From contig NZ_CP093302.1 of NCBI RefSeq assembly GCF_024362765.1, positions 2,913,564 to 2,977,563 of the forward strand: a DNA stretch of 64,000 nucleotides, read 5' to 3'. This stretch comes from Alkalihalobacillus sp. LMS6 (GTDB lineage: Bacteria > Bacillota > Bacilli > Bacillales > Bacillaceae_D). Made by a program: the position numbers and the translations under genes. Below, in pieces: positions 11,764 through 21,927 of this stretch (the stretch's first letter is position 1; every line of letters starts with the position of its first letter). A model generated the notes under the pieces. It saw only the letters and a list, made by a program, of their open reading frames with translations. It had not been told where the DNA came from and ran no database searches.

Positions 11764-13079
11764 AAAACAATCCTTTCATGATCTTGATAACGCTTGCGCT
11801 TAACAGATGATAAAATGCCCAGCTCATCACGGTATTTCGCAATCACTCTCCGCGATAGCGAAATGTTTTCATGTTCCATAAGGATTTCAACAATTTGCTG
11901 GTCCGATAAAGGTTTTTCTTTATTTTCTTTTTCCACGAGCTTTTTCAGCATGAGCTTTACGGAAGAATTTGATACATCTTCACTTTGCGTAGATGCCCGA
12001 GCCGAAAACAACGATTTTAATTCAATTAATCCTCTCGGTGTTTGTGCATATTTATTAGCTGTAGCACGACTAACCGTAGACTCATGAATATCAAGTTCTG
12101 TCGCAATCATTTGTAACGTCATTGGTTGTAACTGCCCTTGTTTTGATAAGAAATAAGACGCTTGGATGTTGCTAATCACTTCTGCTACTTGCAAAATTGT
12201 TTTTTCACGTTGTTTTAAACTCGTTAAGAGCCAGTCAATTTGCTGTTCTTTTTCATGACAATATCGTCTCGATTCTTGGTCAACCTGAAGCAATTGCTTA
12301 TATTCTTGATTCATTTCAATGTTAGGTAGCATATGTGAATTTGCTGTCACGACCAATTCATCTTGGTGAATCGTTAAATAAACGTCAGGCTCAACGTACA
12401 TGGTCGGCGCTGAATAAAAAGAAGCGCCTGGTCGAGGATGCAGTGAACGTACTAAATCATAAATCTCTTGAACATCTAACATGGTGATATTGTAGATTTT
12501 CGCAAGCTGTTTCCATTTTCTTTCTGCCAGTTTATCGAGCTCATAAAGGACAATCGCTTCGGTTTTAGGATGGGCAAGATTTAATCTCTCAATTTGTAAA
12601 AACAAACATTCAGCTAACGAATATGCCCCGACACCAGCAGGTTCTAAAGATTGCAATTTCTTTACTAAAAGATCAAACTCATCTTCTGTACAACATAACC
12701 ATTTACAATATTCGGCTTGCGTTTCGACTAAATAACCGTCGTCGTCTAAACTCTCTATCAAGCGTTTCATTTGATTTTTTTCAACGCTTGTTAGCCCTAA
12801 ATCAACTAGTTGATCGGCTAAAAACTCTTTTAATGTCCCGTTCATCTCAGGCGTATTTTCTAGCGCACGATGTTTTTCATCGCTTGTTACACCCGAAAAT
12901 TGCTTTTGGTTTTCTTGAAGAAATGCTTTTTTAATTTCCAATAATGGGTTTTCCAACGCTAACTCTTCTAAATAAGACCGGACATCTACAGTTGAATACT
13001 GTAATAAATGAATGGCTTGACGCAATTCATGAGTCATGACTAAATTAATGGTTTGTTTTTGAAAAAGACCTAGCTCCAT
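11760..13079 (-). CDS. rpoN: RNA polymerase sigma-54 factor (SigL)
   Basis: Sigma-54 needs AAA+ activators and in Bacillus drives catabolic genes such as lev, rocABC, aco and bkd. The 439-residue protein starts with the Gln/Leu-rich activator-responsive region I (ELRQAIHLLQYSTVDV), has the core-binding middle part and a DNA-binding HTH (ELDIHESTVSRATANKY), and near residues 408-422 the RpoN box LSRRVIAKYRDELGI, a mild variant of ARRTVAKYRE. ATG start with GGAGGAG. A cre-like site upstream suggests CcpA control, as reported for B. subtilis sigL. Confidence 0.95.
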   Translation of the reverse strand: MELGLFQKQTINLVMTHELRQAIHLLQYSTVDVRSYLEELALENPLLEIKKAFLQENQKQFSGVTSDEKHRALENTPEMNGTLKEFLADQLVDLGLTSVEKNQMKRLIESLDDDGYLVETQAEYCKWLCCTEDEFDLLVKKLQSLEPAGVGAYSLAECLFLQIERLNLAHPKTEAIVLYELDKLAERKWKQLAKIYNITMLDVQEIYDLVRSLHPRPGASFYSAPTMYVEPDVYLTIHQDELVVTANSHMLPNIEMNQEYKQLLQVDQESRRYCHEKEQQIDWLLTSLKQREKTILQVAEVISNIQASYFLSKQGQLQPMTLQMIATELDIHESTVSRATANKYAQTPRGLIELKSLFSARASTQSEDVSNSSVKLMLKKLVEKENKEKPLSDQQIVEILMEHENISLSRRVIAKYRDELGILSSVKRKRYQDHERIVL

Positions 13080-13104
13080 ATCGATCTCCTCCTTTATCTA
13101 TCAT

Positions 13105-13142
13105 ATCATAAAACAGCATCTCTTTTAATGAAAACGCTTTCT
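13105..13142 (-). promoter_or_regulatory. Putative rpoN promoter with overlapping cre site
   Basis: Minus strand: extended -10 TGATATGAT (TATGAT at 13105-13110). A cre-like sequence at 13129-13142 matches the TGWNANCGNTNWCA consensus at 13 of 14 positions (plus-strand reading TGAAAACGCTTTCT) and covers the -35 region, a position suited to CcpA repression. Confidence 0.6.
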
Positions 13143-13240
13143 TTTTTTTCGTATTTTTTTAAAGGTTTACATCAAACAAAATTCGGCTATCATGAAAGAA
13201 GGTATGCACCTGGTTCATTCTACATAAATCAAACAATAAA

Positions 13241-13257
13241 TTTGACCTTAATTGACC
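13241..13257 (-). promoter_or_regulatory. CtsR operator
   Basis: Read on the minus strand it is GGTCAATTAAGGTCAAA, two heptads three bases apart, matching the CtsR consensus GGTCAAANANNGGTCAAA class (RGTCAAA-N3-RGTCAAA) with one deviation. It overlaps the clpP -35. Confidence 0.85.
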
Positions 13258-13270
13258 ATTAGGTTAAAAT
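13242..13270 (+). promoter_or_regulatory. Sigma-A promoter of clpP
   Basis: TTGACC (13242-13247), 17-base spacer, TAAAAT (13265-13270), lying inside and just after the CtsR box. A second, weaker possibility is TTTACA/TATCAT about 80 bases upstream. Confidence 0.75.
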
Positions 13271-13326
13271 GGAACCAGAGTAATAAAGTACTACTATACT
13301 ATGACGAAAACGAGGAGGAATCACTT

Positions 13327-13914
13327 GTGAATTTAATTCCTACTGTAATTGAGCAAACGAACCGCGGTGAACGAGCATACGATATTTATTCCCGCCTTTT
13401 GAAAGACAGAATTATTATGCTTGGTAGCGCGATTGATGACAATGTAGCGAATTCAATTGTGGCGCAATTACTTTTCTTACAAGCAGAAGACCCTGAAAAA
13501 GATATTTCCATTTATATTAACTCTCCAGGTGGATCCATTACTGCTGGAATGGCAATCTACGATACAATGCAGTTTATTAAACCTGACGTATCTACGATTT
13601 GTACAGGAATGGCTGCATCTATGGGTGCGTTCCTTCTAACGGCAGGCGCAAAAGGGAAGCGAATGGCTCTTCCAAATAGTGAAGTGATGATTCACCAACC
13701 ATTAGGCGGTATGCAAGGTCAAGCGTCTGATATGGAAATTCATGCTAGACGTATTATTGAAATGCGCCAGAAGCTTAATGAAATCATGGCTGAGCGCACT
13801 GGTCAACCGTACGAGCAAATTGCAAAAGATACAGATCGTGATAACTTTATGACGGCTGATCAAGCAAAAGAATACGGTTTGATTGATAAAGTATTCGAAA
13901 CGAACAAAAAATAA
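13327..13914 (+). CDS. clpP: ATP-dependent Clp protease proteolytic subunit ClpP
   Basis: Serine protease core that forms a double heptamer and works with ClpX, ClpC and ClpE in protein turnover, stress and development. The start is GTG at 13327-13329 after GAGGAGGAA; upstream in-frame codons overlap the promoter and are not used. The resulting 195-residue protein has the triad S98 in [12 protein letters not shown]123 in MIHQPLGG and D172, and the [14 protein letters not shown] oxyanion region, the same numbering as B. subtilis. A CtsR box covers its promoter, so heat and protein stress should induce it. A single-gene unit ended by a terminator. Confidence 0.98.
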   Translation: MNLIPTVIEQTNRGERAYDIYSRLLKDRIIMLGSAIDDNVANSIVAQLLFLQAEDPEKDISIYINSPGGSITAGMAIYDTMQFIKPDVSTICTGMAASMGAFLLTAGAKGKRMALPNSEVMIHQPLGGMQGQASDMEIHARRIIEMRQKLNEIMAERTGQPYEQIAKDTDRDNFMTADQAKEYGLIDKVFETNKK

Positions 13915-13925
13915 ACGGTCAAACA

Positions 13926-13966
13926 AAAACACGGAAGCGATGATTCACATCGTTTCCGTGTTTTTT
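13926..13966. terminator. Bidirectional terminator after clpP
   Basis: A long stem built on ACACGGAAGCGATG (about 13929-13942) and CATCGTTTCCGTGT (13948-13961) with one mismatch, flanked by A-run and T-run. It can serve clpP and the convergent DUF4870 gene, whose stop lies within the T-run. Confidence 0.85.
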
Positions 13967-14330
13967 ATGAATTCGCTCGAAAAAAAGGAATCGTCAAAGG
14001 AATCACATAGTACGCCCCTTGATACGCTTTAACTGCCGCGACAATCGTGAAAACAAACGCGAGCAGTCCAAGAATAGGTAAAATGACTAACCCAATAAGA
14101 ACAATGACTAGTATACCTGCTACAGCTGAATAAATCGTATAAGAGATAAAGAAATTAAAATATTGTTTACCGTGAAAATCAATAAAATCTGAATCAGGTC
14201 GTGCAATTAACCAGATTAACAACGGTGCCAAAATTGGTGCAAATAAACTTAGTGCATAAATCAGCGCGGCAATTCCTTTTCCTTCTGGCTCTTTTTCTTC
14301 TCTATAATCAATAATATCATCATCTCGCAT
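13965..14330 (-). CDS. DUF4870 domain membrane protein
   Basis: A small protein of 121 residues with an acidic N-terminus (MRDDDIIDYREEKEP) and three or four hydrophobic segments, including GIAALIYALSLFAPILAPLLI beginning near residue 18 and DFHGKQYFNF between helices. The FxxxHGKQ-like motif and topology are those of DUF4870/Tic20-like proteins, which have no settled function. I chose the ATG at 14328-14330 because AAAGGAGATG stands 8 bases upstream; an earlier in-frame start would lack an SD. Convergent with clpP. Confidence 0.75.
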   Translation of the reverse strand: MRDDDIIDYREEKEPEGKGIAALIYALSLFAPILAPLLIWLIARPDSDFIDFHGKQYFNFFISYTIYSAVAGILVIVLIGLVILPILGLLAFVFTIVAAVKAYQGAYYVIPLTIPFFRANS

Positions 14331-14404
14331 AGTCCCATCTCCTTTCCATCCTATACGATTCGTGTATTGAAAATGTTTCAAAGAATTTTCCACTTCCAGC
14401 GGAT

Positions 14405-14446
14405 AATAAAAAGCGATGACCCCTACTGTTCGATCGATCGCTTTCC
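14405..14446 (-). terminator. Terminator of the rapZ-glmR-whiA-crh operon
   Basis: Stem AAAGCGAT (14410-14417) with ATCGCTTT (14437-14444), followed by a T-run on the minus strand, 25 bases after the crh stop. Confidence 0.75.
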
Positions 14447-14470
14447 AACCTATTATCTGCGTTCTAAGTG

Positions 14471-14728
14471 TTACTCCTCGTTTTGTACGTACGTAACAAG
14501 CGCGTCAAGAGCTTCATCTTCATCATGACCTTCTGTAACAATCGTGATGACAGTACCTTTACCAAGAGCTAAACTCATTAACCCCATAATACTTTTGGCA
14601 TTTACTTTAGAATGCTCTTTAATAATAAAAACATCCGAAGCGAAACGAGTTGCTTCTTGGACAAATAAAGCTGCCGGTCTTGCTTGTAAACCAGTTTTCA
14701 ATTGTATTGTCACTTCTTTTTGCGCCAT
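14471..14728 (-). CDS. crh: Catabolite repression HPr-like protein Crh
   Basis: An 85-residue HPr paralogue. The site that carries the PTS phosphate in HPr (His15) is Gln15 here (KTGLQARPAA), while the HprK target Ser46 is kept in AKSIMGLMSLAL. It therefore cannot pass phosphate in the PTS but can be phosphorylated on Ser46 by HPr kinase (hprK at 30.1 kb) and act as a CcpA corepressor. In B. subtilis it also regulates methylglyoxal synthase. The second of two close ATGs is chosen because AAGGAG is 7 bases from it and only 1 base from the first. Last gene of its operon. Confidence 0.96.
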   Translation of the reverse strand: MAQKEVTIQLKTGLQARPAALFVQEATRFASDVFIIKEHSKVNAKSIMGLMSLALGKGTVITIVTEGHDEDEALDALVTYVQNEE

Positions 14729-14757
14729 AGTCATACTCCTTCAACCGATTATTTTCT

Positions 14758-15708
14758 TTATTTTTGATTATACGTACCGTTTCTTAGCTTGTCTGCAAAA
14801 TCATCAATTTTTCTTAGACGGTGATTCACACCTGATTTACTTACTTTTGCCCCTTCAACCATTTCACCGAGTTCTTTTAGCGTAACATCTTGATGGGTCA
14901 CACGTAACGTTGCGATCTCCTGAAGTTTTGGAGGAAGTTGGTCTAATCCGATTGTCTTTTCAATAAAACGAATGTTTTCCACTTGGCGTAATGCAGCACC
15001 AACGGTTTTATTAAGGTTCGCTGTCTCACAGTTCACAAGACGATTCACAGAATTTCGCATATCTTTAAGGATTCGAACATCTTCAAAATAAAGAAGTGCT
15101 TGGTGAGCGCCAATAATATTTAGAAATTCCGTGATTTTCTCGCTCTCTTTTAAATACGTAATAAATCCTTTTTTCCGCTCGAGCGTTTTTGCTGACAAGG
15201 AAAACTCGTTCATTAATTCACATACCGCTTGATTATGCTCTTCATACAAAGAAAAGATCTCAAGATGATAAGAAGACGTTTCAGGATGGTTAATCGATCC
15301 TCCTGCTAAAAAGGCACCTCGTAAATAAGCCCGTTTGCAGCAACTCTTATGAACAATTGTCGGCTCAATCGTGCGAATAAACTCAAACGGTTCTTTTAAG
15401 ATACTTAAGTCCGTAAGAAGCTCACGCGCTTCTTTTGTTATGCGCACGAGATAAACATTGTTTTTCTTGAGACGCATTTTCTTTCTAACAAGCAGTTCAA
15501 TGTGTATATGTGGATACAAGCGCTTTATTAATGTATACATCCGTCTAGCAATTGCCGCATTTTCTGTTGTAACATCGAGACTAACTTGCTGATTCGCTAG
15601 AGACAATGCGCCATTCATACGAATCAATGCTGACAGTTCTGCTTTCGCACAACATGCATCCACTTCAAGCTGCGTTAATTCTTTTTTGGCGCTCGCTGCA
15701 AATGACAC
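14758..15708 (-). CDS. whiA: WhiA, DNA-binding regulator
   Basis: WhiA has an N-terminal degenerate LAGLIDADG homing-endonuclease fold (about residues 20-200) and a C-terminal helix-turn-helix. Seen here are [10 protein letters not shown] at the start, the [19 protein letters not shown] motif near residue 120 and the C-terminal [15 protein letters not shown] and [14 protein letters not shown]. In Streptomyces it controls sporulation; in Bacillus it affects division and chromosome segregation. GTG start at 15706-15708 with AAAGGGTG 7 bases ahead. It sits between glmR and crh, as in most Firmicutes. Confidence 0.96.
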   Translation of the reverse strand: MSFAASAKKELTQLEVDACCAKAELSALIRMNGALSLANQQVSLDVTTENAAIARRMYTLIKRLYPHIHIELLVRKKMRLKKNNVYLVRITKEARELLTDLSILKEPFEFIRTIEPTIVHKSCCKRAYLRGAFLAGGSINHPETSSYHLEIFSLYEEHNQAVCELMNEFSLSAKTLERKKGFITYLKESEKITEFLNIIGAHQALLYFEDVRILKDMRNSVNRLVNCETANLNKTVGAALRQVENIRFIEKTIGLDQLPPKLQEIATLRVTHQDVTLKELGEMVEGAKVSKSGVNHRLRKIDDFADKLRNGTYNQK

Positions 15709-15739
15709 GCCTGATCACCCTTTCTAACAGAACAGAGGA

Positions 15740-16711
15740 TTAACGCACGTTCATGCTTTCATCCTCTGCTTCCAACAAACTCAACAACGCTTCCGACACT
15801 CGAATCGCATCATGCCGTATCTTATAATTTGATTCTACCACAAACTGATCTTTAATGACCGAAACACCTAATTCTTTCAAAATTTCTTCATCAAACACTA
15901 CTTGCTCTGCTTTTTCAAGCTTATAGCGTGCAAGCGCCTTTTCAGTCATTTCTTGATGGTTAACCAAAACGCTTTGCACGATTTCACCTTTGCAATGAGC
16001 GAATAGCGCTTGAACATGATCGGAAACGGAATATTGATCGGTCTCTCCTGCTTGCGTCATAACGTTACAAATATACGCTTTCTTTGCTTTAGAAGACTCG
16101 ATCGCTTCGACAATTCCTGGAACGAGAAGATTTGGAAGAATACTAGTGTATAAAGATCCTGGACCTAACACAATTAAGTCAGCTGACTGAAGTGCATCAA
16201 GTGTCTCTGGTAATGGCGAAATCTCATCAGGTGTTAGATACACTCGTTTGATTTTCTTTCCAGCCAATGGGATTTTTGATTCCCCACTCACATGGGTGCC
16301 ATCTTCCATTTCAGCATGCAAAATAATACTTTTATTCGCAGCTGGCAACACATTTCCGCGCACATTTAATACACGACTTAATGTGGCAATCCCTTTTTGA
16401 AAGTCACCTGTAATCGATGTCATTCCAGCAAGAAGGAGATTGCCTAATGAATGACCGTTTAATCCATCGCCACTTGCAAAACGATGTTGAAACAATTCTT
16501 CAACGAGTGGCTCTACTTCCGCAAGCGCCACCAACACATTCCGAACATCTCCAGGTGGAGGAATATCGAGTTCTTTGCGCAAGATGCCCGAGCTTCCTCC
16601 ATCATCTGCAACCGTTACAATGGCTGTAATATCGACTGGATATGTTTTTAATCCTTTTAAGATAACCGATAAACCAGTTCCCCCACCGATGACAACGACT
16701 TTCTTTCTCAT
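15740..16711 (-). CDS. glmR: GlmR (YvcK), gluconeogenesis/cell-wall regulator
   Basis: A 323-residue CofD-like protein that binds UDP-GlcNAc and stimulates GlmS, steering carbon to wall precursors, especially on gluconeogenic substrates. Motifs: N-terminal [30 protein letters not shown] near residue 34, [25 protein letters not shown], and [16 protein letters not shown] near 185. Its start overlaps the rapZ stop by four bases. It lies with whiA, rapZ and crh, a grouping that links nucleotide-sugar supply to carbon control. Confidence 0.96.
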   Translation of the reverse strand: MRKKVVVIGGGTGLSVILKGLKTYPVDITAIVTVADDGGSSGILRKELDIPPPGDVRNVLVALAEVEPLVEELFQHRFASGDGLNGHSLGNLLLAGMTSITGDFQKGIATLSRVLNVRGNVLPAANKSIILHAEMEDGTHVSGESKIPLAGKKIKRVYLTPDEISPLPETLDALQSADLIVLGPGSLYTSILPNLLVPGIVEAIESSKAKKAYICNVMTQAGETDQYSVSDHVQALFAHCKGEIVQSVLVNHQEMTEKALARYKLEKAEQVVFDEEILKELGVSVIKDQFVVESNYKIRHDAIRVSEALLSLLEAEDESMNVR

Positions 16712-17592
16712 CGTTGCGCTGCCTTTCTTTTATCAATATCTCGGTGTGACGCATACACATGATATTGATCCTTATACGCATCTGCTAAATATTCAGCTAG
16801 TGTCACAGATCGATGTTGCCCCCCAGTACACCCAATTCCAATGATCACCTGACTTTTTCCTTCCCGCTTATAGTGTGGAAGCGTAAAGTCAAAGAGATCG
16901 GTTAATTTCTCAAGAAATTGTTTGGTTTCTTTCCATTTTAAAACATAAGAAGAAACTTCCGTTTGCAGCCCTGTTTTCGGACGTAATTCATCAAGATAAT
17001 GGGGATTAGGCAAGAAACGGACGTCAAATACAACATCTGCATCAATCGGAATTCCGTATTTAAATCCAAACGACACAAAATGAACGGTAAAGGAATCACT
17101 CACATTTGATGCAAATCGCTCCATAATTTTCCCACGGAGCTGTACAGGCTTAAGCTCTGTTGTATCAATAAATTGTTGTGCTCTCCCCTTCATTTCTTCG
17201 AGCAGCTCACGTTCTTTTTTGATTCCTTCTAAAGGAAGGCCACTTTTTGCTAGCGGATGGGTTCGTCGCGTTTCCTTATATCGTTGAACAAGCTTGGCGT
17301 CCTTCGCGTCTAAGTACAAAATTTGAATATGAAGACGGTCTGCTGGATCTTCTCTTAGCAAGTCAATCGCTTGAAAAAATTCATCGAAAAACGACTGGCC
17401 CCTTAAATCCATGACTAAAGCAACTTTTGTTACTTTGTCAACACCACCATCAATCAGCTCTATAAATTTGGGGAGCAATGCTGGAGGTAGGTTATCGACA
17501 CAGTAGTAACCTAAATCTTCAAAGCTCTGAACCGCTACCGTTTTCCCAGCACCAGACATACCTGTTATTACGACAACTTCTACATTTTTCAA
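16708..17592 (-). CDS. rapZ: RapZ (YvcJ), RNase adapter-type nucleotide-binding protein
   Basis: A 294-residue P-loop protein. The Walker A motif [18 protein letters not shown] lies at residues 9-26, followed by [13 protein letters not shown], and the C-terminal domain has [20 protein letters not shown] and [12 protein letters not shown], all RapZ hallmarks. In E. coli it feeds GlmZ to RNase E; in B. subtilis YvcJ binds and hydrolyses nucleotides and affects competence. The start is TTG at 17590-17592, with AAGGAGGG 8 bases upstream. It is 13 bases from the nudix gene. Confidence 0.95.
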   Translation of the reverse strand: MKNVEVVVITGMSGAGKTVAVQSFEDLGYYCVDNLPPALLPKFIELIDGGVDKVTKVALVMDLRGQSFFDEFFQAIDLLREDPADRLHIQILYLDAKDAKLVQRYKETRRTHPLAKSGLPLEGIKKERELLEEMKGRAQQFIDTTELKPVQLRGKIMERFASNVSDSFTVHFVSFGFKYGIPIDADVVFDVRFLPNPHYLDELRPKTGLQTEVSSYVLKWKETKQFLEKLTDLFDFTLPHYKREGKSQVIIGIGCTGGQHRSVTLAEYLADAYKDQYHVYASHRDIDKRKAAQR

Positions 17593-17605
17593 GATTAAGC
17601 CCTCC

Positions 17606-18082
17606 TTACTCGCAAGCTGCGCTACGTCTACTCTTTAATAGTTGGTGTTCCGTATTATAATAAAACGTGCTATATAAAATGCCTTCACCATAAAAGACAT
17701 GATCAAATATGAATCGATCTCCATCAGCCATCGGGAGTGTTTTGTACGCATCGATTGGCTGCCACTGTAATTTACCTTCAGGCGAATGTTCAAATAACTC
17801 ACCTGTTGATCGAACGGCTTTAAACGTAAACATCATCCATTCATCTTGGATGCCACCGTTCTGATCAAGTATGACCATCGTCGTGACAGCTTGAAGCTCA
17901 GGCTTCACTACAGTCAGCCCGGTTTCTTCTTTTAATTCTCTTATTGCTGCTTCTTGTATCGTCTCCGTTTGTTCCATTTTCCCACCGGGAGCGACCCACC
18001 AACCTTTACTTGGCTTTTGCAACATAAGACATTGATTCTCAGTAGTTAACAAACAATTGGTTATCCGTTGCAAATTAATCAC
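17606..18082 (-). CDS. Nudix hydrolase (YvcI-like)
   Basis: A 158-residue protein with a complete Nudix box [20 protein letters not shown] followed by ETGL (residues about 33-56; G-x5-E-x7-REUxEExGU). YvcI in B. subtilis is a nudix enzyme of uncertain substrate; nucleotide diphosphates are usual. GTG at 18080-18082 is preferred because it yields an N-terminus [11 protein letters not shown] like that of the B. subtilis protein. First gene of the operon with rapZ, glmR, whiA and crh; a promoter is visible just upstream. Confidence 0.88.
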   Translation of the reverse strand: MINLQRITNCLLTTENQCLMLQKPSKGWWVAPGGKMEQTETIQEAAIRELKEETGLTVVKPELQAVTTMVILDQNGGIQDEWMMFTFKAVRSTGELFEHSPEGKLQWQPIDAYKTLPMADGDRFIFDHVFYGEGILYSTFYYNTEHQLLKSRRSAACE

Positions 18083-18101
18083 CCCACGTTCCTAATTCTA
18101 T

Positions 18102-18130
18102 AGTATACATTTAAATGATAAAAGCGACAA
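18102..18130 (-). promoter_or_regulatory. Putative sigma-A promoter of the nudix-rapZ-glmR-whiA-crh operon
   Basis: TTGTCG (18125-18130), 17-base spacer, TATACT (18102-18107) on the minus strand. Confidence 0.65.
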
Positions 18131-18155
18131 TGATTCATCCTCTGTCAAAAATGCG

Positions 18156-18187
18156 CAAAAAAATGAGCACGGATAGAATCCGTGCTC
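18156..18187 (-). terminator. Terminator of trxB
   Basis: Perfect 10-bp stem GAGCACGGAT/ATCCGTGCTC (18165-18174 with 18178-18187), three-base loop, then seven T on the minus strand. It lies about 100 bases after the trxB stop; nothing else is seen in that gap. Confidence 0.85.
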
Positions 18188-18288
18188 CAAAGAAAACTCT
18201 ATAATAAAAAAGGGGGTCAATTACAATTCTTAGTTTAGCATCTCTCTGTTTCAAATAGGTTACAGATACTTTAAGAAAAAATATCTTT

Positions 18289-19254
<966 letters not shown>

Positions 19255-19356
19255 TTACATCGTTCCTTTGTTTTTCTAACTGATTTAACGTACACATAAA
19301 CATCGTTATGCAACGAACTTACACTCTCTATTAGCTATTCCTTTTTCGCTTCATTC

Positions 19357-20430
19357 TTATCCTAGCGGAGTATTTGGCTGATTGTCTACTAACATGCTCA
19401 TATCAACATCCTGCTCCATTAAAGGAAAGAAAATACGATGTTCCGCATCTTTTTCTACCTGCTCCAGAACGTATGGAGCATTTGAATCACCTGCTGTTAT
19501 TGCTTCTTTCAGAAATTGAATGGCAAAATCTCGATTTCCATTATGATATTCCGCTACCGCAAAACAACGCAACAACATTGATTCCTTAACGAGCGTATAA
19601 TCCTTTTTACGATAGGCAACCTCTTCATATTCTTCCAGATGGCATAAGACATGAAGAAGCCGAATTTTATAGTCATGTTGAATAGGCTTTATTTTTTTAA
19701 GCATTTGCACATAATGAGCGGTTTCATTTTGATAGCCAAGTTTATAATAAAAGACGGTTACATTACATAGCGCTAATAAGTTACCAGGATCTTCAGCAAG
19801 AACGGCGTCACACGTTTCAAATGCAGACTCAACCTCTCCTGTCCGAAACAACGCTTCTGCTAAATGATTTTGTGCAGCCCAATTTTTTGGATGAATATCC
19901 AATACTTTTTTTAAAAGAGGAATTGCGTCATTCGCTTTTCCTTCCGTTAAAAACACCCAGGCTTTTTCATGATTATTTAACGACTCTTCTTCTTTTTCTT
20001 CTTCATCCAACGGATCTTCTTCAAACAACTCTGCTAACTCTCTTGCATCCTCAACAAATGGCCCTTCAGGATCGAGAGTCAAATAGAGGTTTACATGCTT
20101 TTCTGCTTGAAAGAAATGCCCGAGATACACTTCATTATTGGCGATAAAAAAATGACAAGCAGGATGTTCATCATTCGATGACTCAAGAACACCATACAAT
20201 ATTTTATTCGAGCGTTCGTATTCTGATAGCTCCGTAAGAACGGCAGCAAGCTGAATTTTAAACACAGGTTCCGTTTCCGTTAACTTTACTGCACGTTCAA
20301 ATAATTTCGCTGCCCGAGTAAGATGTTTATTTTGAAAAGCTGCCAAACCTTTATGAAAAAAATAATCGCCACTTCGATAAAATGGGACGACCGTTGAACC
20401 GGCATGTTCGCTCGCTTGTTTTTTACTCAT
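19357..20430 (-). CDS. Tetratricopeptide-repeat protein (YvcD-like)
   Basis: A 357-residue soluble protein of helical repeats: GLAAFQNKHLTRAAKLFERA near residue 30, AWVFLTEGKANDAIPLLKKV near 170 and NHLAEALFRTGEVESAF near 198 fit the TPR pattern. A stretch of Glu/Asp around residues 140-155 divides the repeats. No enzymatic motif. The gene is next to trxB in B. subtilis too, with unknown role; TPR proteins usually scaffold complexes. ATG at 20428-20430 with GGAGGT ten bases upstream is used instead of the in-frame TTG that overlaps this SD. Confidence 0.8.
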   Translation of the reverse strand: MSKKQASEHAGSTVVPFYRSGDYFFHKGLAAFQNKHLTRAAKLFERAVKLTETEPVFKIQLAAVLTELSEYERSNKILYGVLESSNDEHPACHFFIANNEVYLGHFFQAEKHVNLYLTLDPEGPFVEDARELAELFEEDPLDEEEKEEESLNNHEKAWVFLTEGKANDAIPLLKKVLDIHPKNWAAQNHLAEALFRTGEVESAFETCDAVLAEDPGNLLALCNVTVFYYKLGYQNETAHYVQMLKKIKPIQHDYKIRLLHVLCHLEEYEEVAYRKKDYTLVKESMLLRCFAVAEYHNGNRDFAIQFLKEAITAGDSNAPYVLEQVEKDAEHRIFFPLMEQDVDMSMLVDNQPNTPLG

Positions 20431-20475
20431 TGTCGGTTGTACCTCCAACCAAATCTAATCTATGCTCAAGTATTC

Positions 20476-20504
20476 ATTATAGCTTAATCTATTCGTTGTT
20501 CCGA
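20476..20504 (-). promoter_or_regulatory. Putative promoter of the TPR gene
   Basis: A perfect TATAAT (20476-20481) on the minus strand with a poor -35 (TCGGAA, 17 bases upstream). Confidence 0.5.
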
Positions 20505-20518
20505 CTACATTTTCTAGA

Positions 20519-20554
20519 AAAAAAAAGAAAAAGTCAAACATTCTTTGACTTTTT
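20519..20554 (-). terminator. Terminator of the his operon
   Basis: Stem AAAAAGTCAAA/TTTGACTTTTT (20528-20538 with 20544-20554), followed on the minus strand by a T-rich tract, 10 bases after the hisIE stop. Confidence 0.85.
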
Positions 20555-20563
20555 CCTAATTGT

Positions 20564-21172
20564 TTACTTATTATGGCGTTTTTCAAGGGTCTGCATAATC
20601 GTTGTTAGAGGGATTTCTTTTTCTTCAAGTAAGACGAGAACGTGATAAAGTAAGTCGGCTACTTCCCAATGCATTTCTGTATGGTCGTTGTTCTTTGCGG
20701 CAATAATGACTTCACTAGCCTCTTCTCCAACTTTTTTAAGAATTTTATCTAATCCTTCATTAAATAAATACGTGGTATACGCCCCTTCAGGCATGTCTTT
20801 TTTCCGACTAGCAATGGTTTTTTCAAGGGTTTTTAAGATCGTCAACGGATCGGAAACATCTTTACCTTGTTCGCTTGTAAAACAGCTATAGGAGCCAGTG
20901 TGACAAGCAGGACCTAGCGGTTCAACGAGCAATAAGACCGCGTCTTGATCGCAATCATAGCGAATATCAACAACCGTTTGTTTATTTCCAGACGTTGCGC
21001 CTTTATGCCATAATGCCTCTCTAGAGCGACTATAAAACCACGATTCTTTGGTTTCGATTGTTAAGTTAAGCGCTTCTTCATTCATGTAAGCAAGCGTTAA
21101 TACCTCTTTGGTAGACGCATCCTGAACAATAGCTGGCACTAGACCATCCTTGTTAAATGTTACGTGATTCAT
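20564..21172 (-). CDS. hisIE: Bifunctional phosphoribosyl-AMP cyclohydrolase / phosphoribosyl-ATP diphosphatase
   Basis: Carries out steps 2 and 3 of histidine biosynthesis. The HisI part (residues about 1-110) has the zinc-binding [16 protein letters not shown] and [10 protein letters not shown] with CHTG Cys residues; the HisE part (about 115-202) has the [12 protein letters not shown] helix and the [13 protein letters not shown] helix of the MazG-like fold. The 202-residue length is typical for the fusion. Last gene of the operon, overlapping hisF by four bases; a terminator follows. Confidence 0.97.
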   Translation of the reverse strand: MNHVTFNKDGLVPAIVQDASTKEVLTLAYMNEEALNLTIETKESWFYSRSREALWHKGATSGNKQTVVDIRYDCDQDAVLLLVEPLGPACHTGSYSCFTSEQGKDVSDPLTILKTLEKTIASRKKDMPEGAYTTYLFNEGLDKILKKVGEEASEVIIAAKNNDHTEMHWEVADLLYHVLVLLEEKEIPLTTIMQTLEKRHNK

Positions 21173-21927
21173 CTTACGTGCACCCCTTTTGATTTCGCGA
21201 CATCTTTCACTTCTTGAACAGTTGTTTCTTTATAATGAAAAATTGAAGCAGCCAAAGCCGCATCTGCTCGTCCTTTTTGAAACACTTCTACAAAATGTTC
21301 CGCTGTTCCAGCACCTCCAGAAGCGATAATCGGGACCTCAACATGCTCATTAATTGCTTGCAGCAACGGTAAATCAAATCCTGATTTTTCCCCATCTTTA
21401 TTCATGCTTGTGACTAATAACTCTCCTGCACCTAATTGTACCGCTCGCTGCGCCCACGCTGCGGCTGTCCAATCTGTTTCTTTCCGCCCGCCGTGGGTAT
21501 AGACTTTCCACGTTTTTAATTCTGGATGAAATTTTGCATCAATGGCAACGACAATACATTGCGAGCCAAAGAAACGTGCTGCGGTTTCAATAAAAGCTGG
21601 ATTCATTAAGGCCGCTGTATTTAAAGAAACTTTATCGGCTCCTGCCTGTAAAATGCGGCGAATGGCTTCGTTATCATTGATGCCTCCACCAACTGTAAAT
21701 GGAATAGAGATGGAAGCAGCCACTTGCTCAACCACATCCAACATCGTTCTACGCCCTTCATGAGAAGCGGAAATATCTAAGAATACAAGTTCATCTGCTC
21801 CTTGTTCATCATAATATTGCGCAAGTTCAACAGGATCACCAGCATCTCGCAATGAGAGAAACTGAGTGCCCTTCACAACTCGCCCTTCTTTCACATCTAA
21901 ACAAGGAACAATTCGTTTAGTGAGCAT
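21169..21927 (-). CDS. hisF: Imidazole glycerol phosphate synthase, cyclase subunit HisF
   Basis: A 252-residue (beta-alpha)8 barrel that with HisH makes imidazole glycerol phosphate and AICAR. Catalytic D11 lies in [15 protein letters not shown] and the second Asp (about D130) in VVAIDAKFH; the phosphate loops PFTVGGGI and IIASGGAGT are intact. The start overlaps the end of hisA by 11 bases, so the subunits of the pathway are translationally coupled. Confidence 0.97.
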   Translation of the reverse strand: MLTKRIVPCLDVKEGRVVKGTQFLSLRDAGDPVELAQYYDEQGADELVFLDISASHEGRRTMLDVVEQVAASISIPFTVGGGINDNEAIRRILQAGADKVSLNTAALMNPAFIETAARFFGSQCIVVAIDAKFHPELKTWKVYTHGGRKETDWTAAAWAQRAVQLGAGELLVTSMNKDGEKSGFDLPLLQAINEHVEVPIIASGGAGTAEHFVEVFQKGRADAALAASIFHYKETTVQEVKDVAKSKGVHVR

